From NCBI GenBank assembly GCA_024811115.1, contig JAKOGH010000442.1, positions 1 through 32,087 on the forward strand: a stretch of 32,087 nt of DNA, read 5' to 3'. The number at the start of each line of letters is the position of its first letter. Position 1 is the stretch's first letter. This document shows positions 31,303-32,087 of the stretch, one piece after another. The notes under the pieces are model-generated. The model had not been told where the DNA came from and did no database searches. It was given only the letters and a program-made list of their open reading frames with translations. The stretch is from Terana coerulea (lineage: Eukaryota > Basidiomycota > Agaricomycetes > Polyporales > Phanerochaetaceae). Position numbers and translations under genes: made by a program.

Positions 31303-32087
31303 CTAGTTAGCAGTGATGCGAAGTCCGAGCATTGTTCGGAACTTCTTGATTCTGACCCTGCCCAGATTCTTGGTAAAGATATCTGCGCGATTGTCAATGC
31401 CAGGTACGAAGAGTACTTCGACGTGGCCAGCTTCAACGACATTGCAAATGTAGTAATAGCGGATGTCAATGTGCTTAGTGCGCTTTTCAGTAACAGGATT
31501 TTCCGAAACGAATAGAGCGCCCTGGTTATCACTGCAGATGGGTACTTTCTCAAAGTTGTAACCGAGTTCAGAGAGAATGTTTTAAATCCACATGACTTCT
31601 CGGGAGCAGTCGCTAAGTGCCATATATTCGGCATCTTTAGTCGACGTTGCTACAGACTTCTGTGCGAAGAGCTCCAGTTAAAGGCTCCTCCTGCAAGCAT
31701 TAGCAGGAAGCCAGTCTGAGAGCAACGGTTGGAAGCAGCTGCCCAATCTACATCGGTGTACGCCACCAAGCCTAACCCAGAAGAGCCGTCATACCGAGGG
31801 TGTAGTTTCGAGTGCCTGACAGGTAGCGGCAGATATACAGCGCCTGTTCAGGTGGTCTTCAGATGGGTTCGCACTGAACTGTACAAGTTTTGTGACAGCG
31901 TACGCAATGTCCGGTTGTACCGAGCATGATACAAAGGAGTGAGCTTATCACAATTTGGAAACAGCTTTGGCGAGCTTTGCTAAGCTCTCCTTCATTTGGT
32001 TGAGGAATATATCCTCAGGAAGCGGAGTTTTTGCTATCTTGGCATTTGTCTGGCCGCAGCGTTCGAGTACTTTGTCAAGGTAGGCGC
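31303..32087 (-). pseudogene. Ty1/copia pol 3' end (reverse transcriptase tail and RNase H), decayed
   Basis: Minus-strand reading gives the end of a copia polyprotein. It contains PDIAYAVTKLVQFSANPSED, then YTLGYDGSSGLGLVAYTDV (frame changes between), GFLLMLAGGAFNWSS, and the RNase H signature STKDAEYMALSD. These are followed by SDNQGALF, KRTKHIDIRYYYI and ADIFTKNLGR. The stop is at 31303-31305, just before the polypurine tract. Several stop codons and frame switches (for example near 31880-31950 and 31690-31800) show that it is defective. It is truncated by the window edge. Confidence 0.85.

Noticed and set aside
1..32087. CRISPR arrays, bacterial operons or ribosomal RNA genes.
   Set aside because: No regularly spaced direct repeats of CRISPR type and no rRNA-like sequence were seen; dense short introns show a eukaryotic, fungal genome.

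Overview
The window looks like a basidiomycete (mushroom-forming) genome. Genes are split by many short introns of about 45-95 nt with fungal branch points. Two fungus-specific membrane families (a DUF6533-type protein and a seven-helix protein) flank cytochrome P450, UbiA prenyltransferase and O-methyltransferase genes, and the gaps are full of non-autonomous transposons. All assignments come from reading the sequence; no database search was run.

Layout. 1-3000: a CpG-poor AT-rich decayed block, a tRNA-like repeat, a very GC-rich tandem repeat (about 155-bp units), a second AT-rich stretch and a possible LTR relic. 3498-4838 (-): DUF6533-type membrane protein. 4840-8600: no recognisable gene, a poly-G tract and two inverted-repeat elements. 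8607-10866 (+): P450 no. 1, apparently frame-disrupted. 10870-12600: gene fragments of unknown function. 12816-14084 (+): intact UbiA-type aromatic prenyltransferase. 14087-15213 (-): unidentified spliced gene or remnant. 15268-16737: a hAT-type MITE and a Tc1/mariner-type MITE. 17197-19273 (+): P450 no. 2, a paralog of no. 1. 19830-20358 (-): small unknown gene. 20655-21370: an element with 9-bp target duplications. 22307-24260 (+): intact class-I O-methyltransferase. 26439-27754 (+): intact multi-pass membrane protein. 27755-31042: spacer with repeats and a degraded methyltransferase-like fragment. 31043-32087 (-): 3' LTR and decayed pol of a Ty1/copia retrotransposon that runs off the window.

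How the genes may work together (inference). A UbiA prenyltransferase with intact Asp-rich motifs, two membrane-anchored P450s and an O-methyltransferase, all on the + strand within 16 kb, would suit a small cluster that prenylates an aromatic acid or phenol, oxidises it and O-methylates it, i.e. a prenylated-aromatic or meroterpenoid pathway. No backbone synthase (PKS, NRPS) is visible, so the aromatic substrate would come from elsewhere.

Most notable observations: (1) the homologous intron just after the K-helix codons in both P450 paralogs leaves the frame one base short under GT-AG splicing, and P450 no. 1 also has a separate exonic frameshift, while UbiA, OMT and the seven-helix gene read cleanly; (2) both P450s place the I-helix acid-alcohol pair on a 14-nt microexon; (3) several MITEs have exact target-site duplications that allow superfamily assignment.
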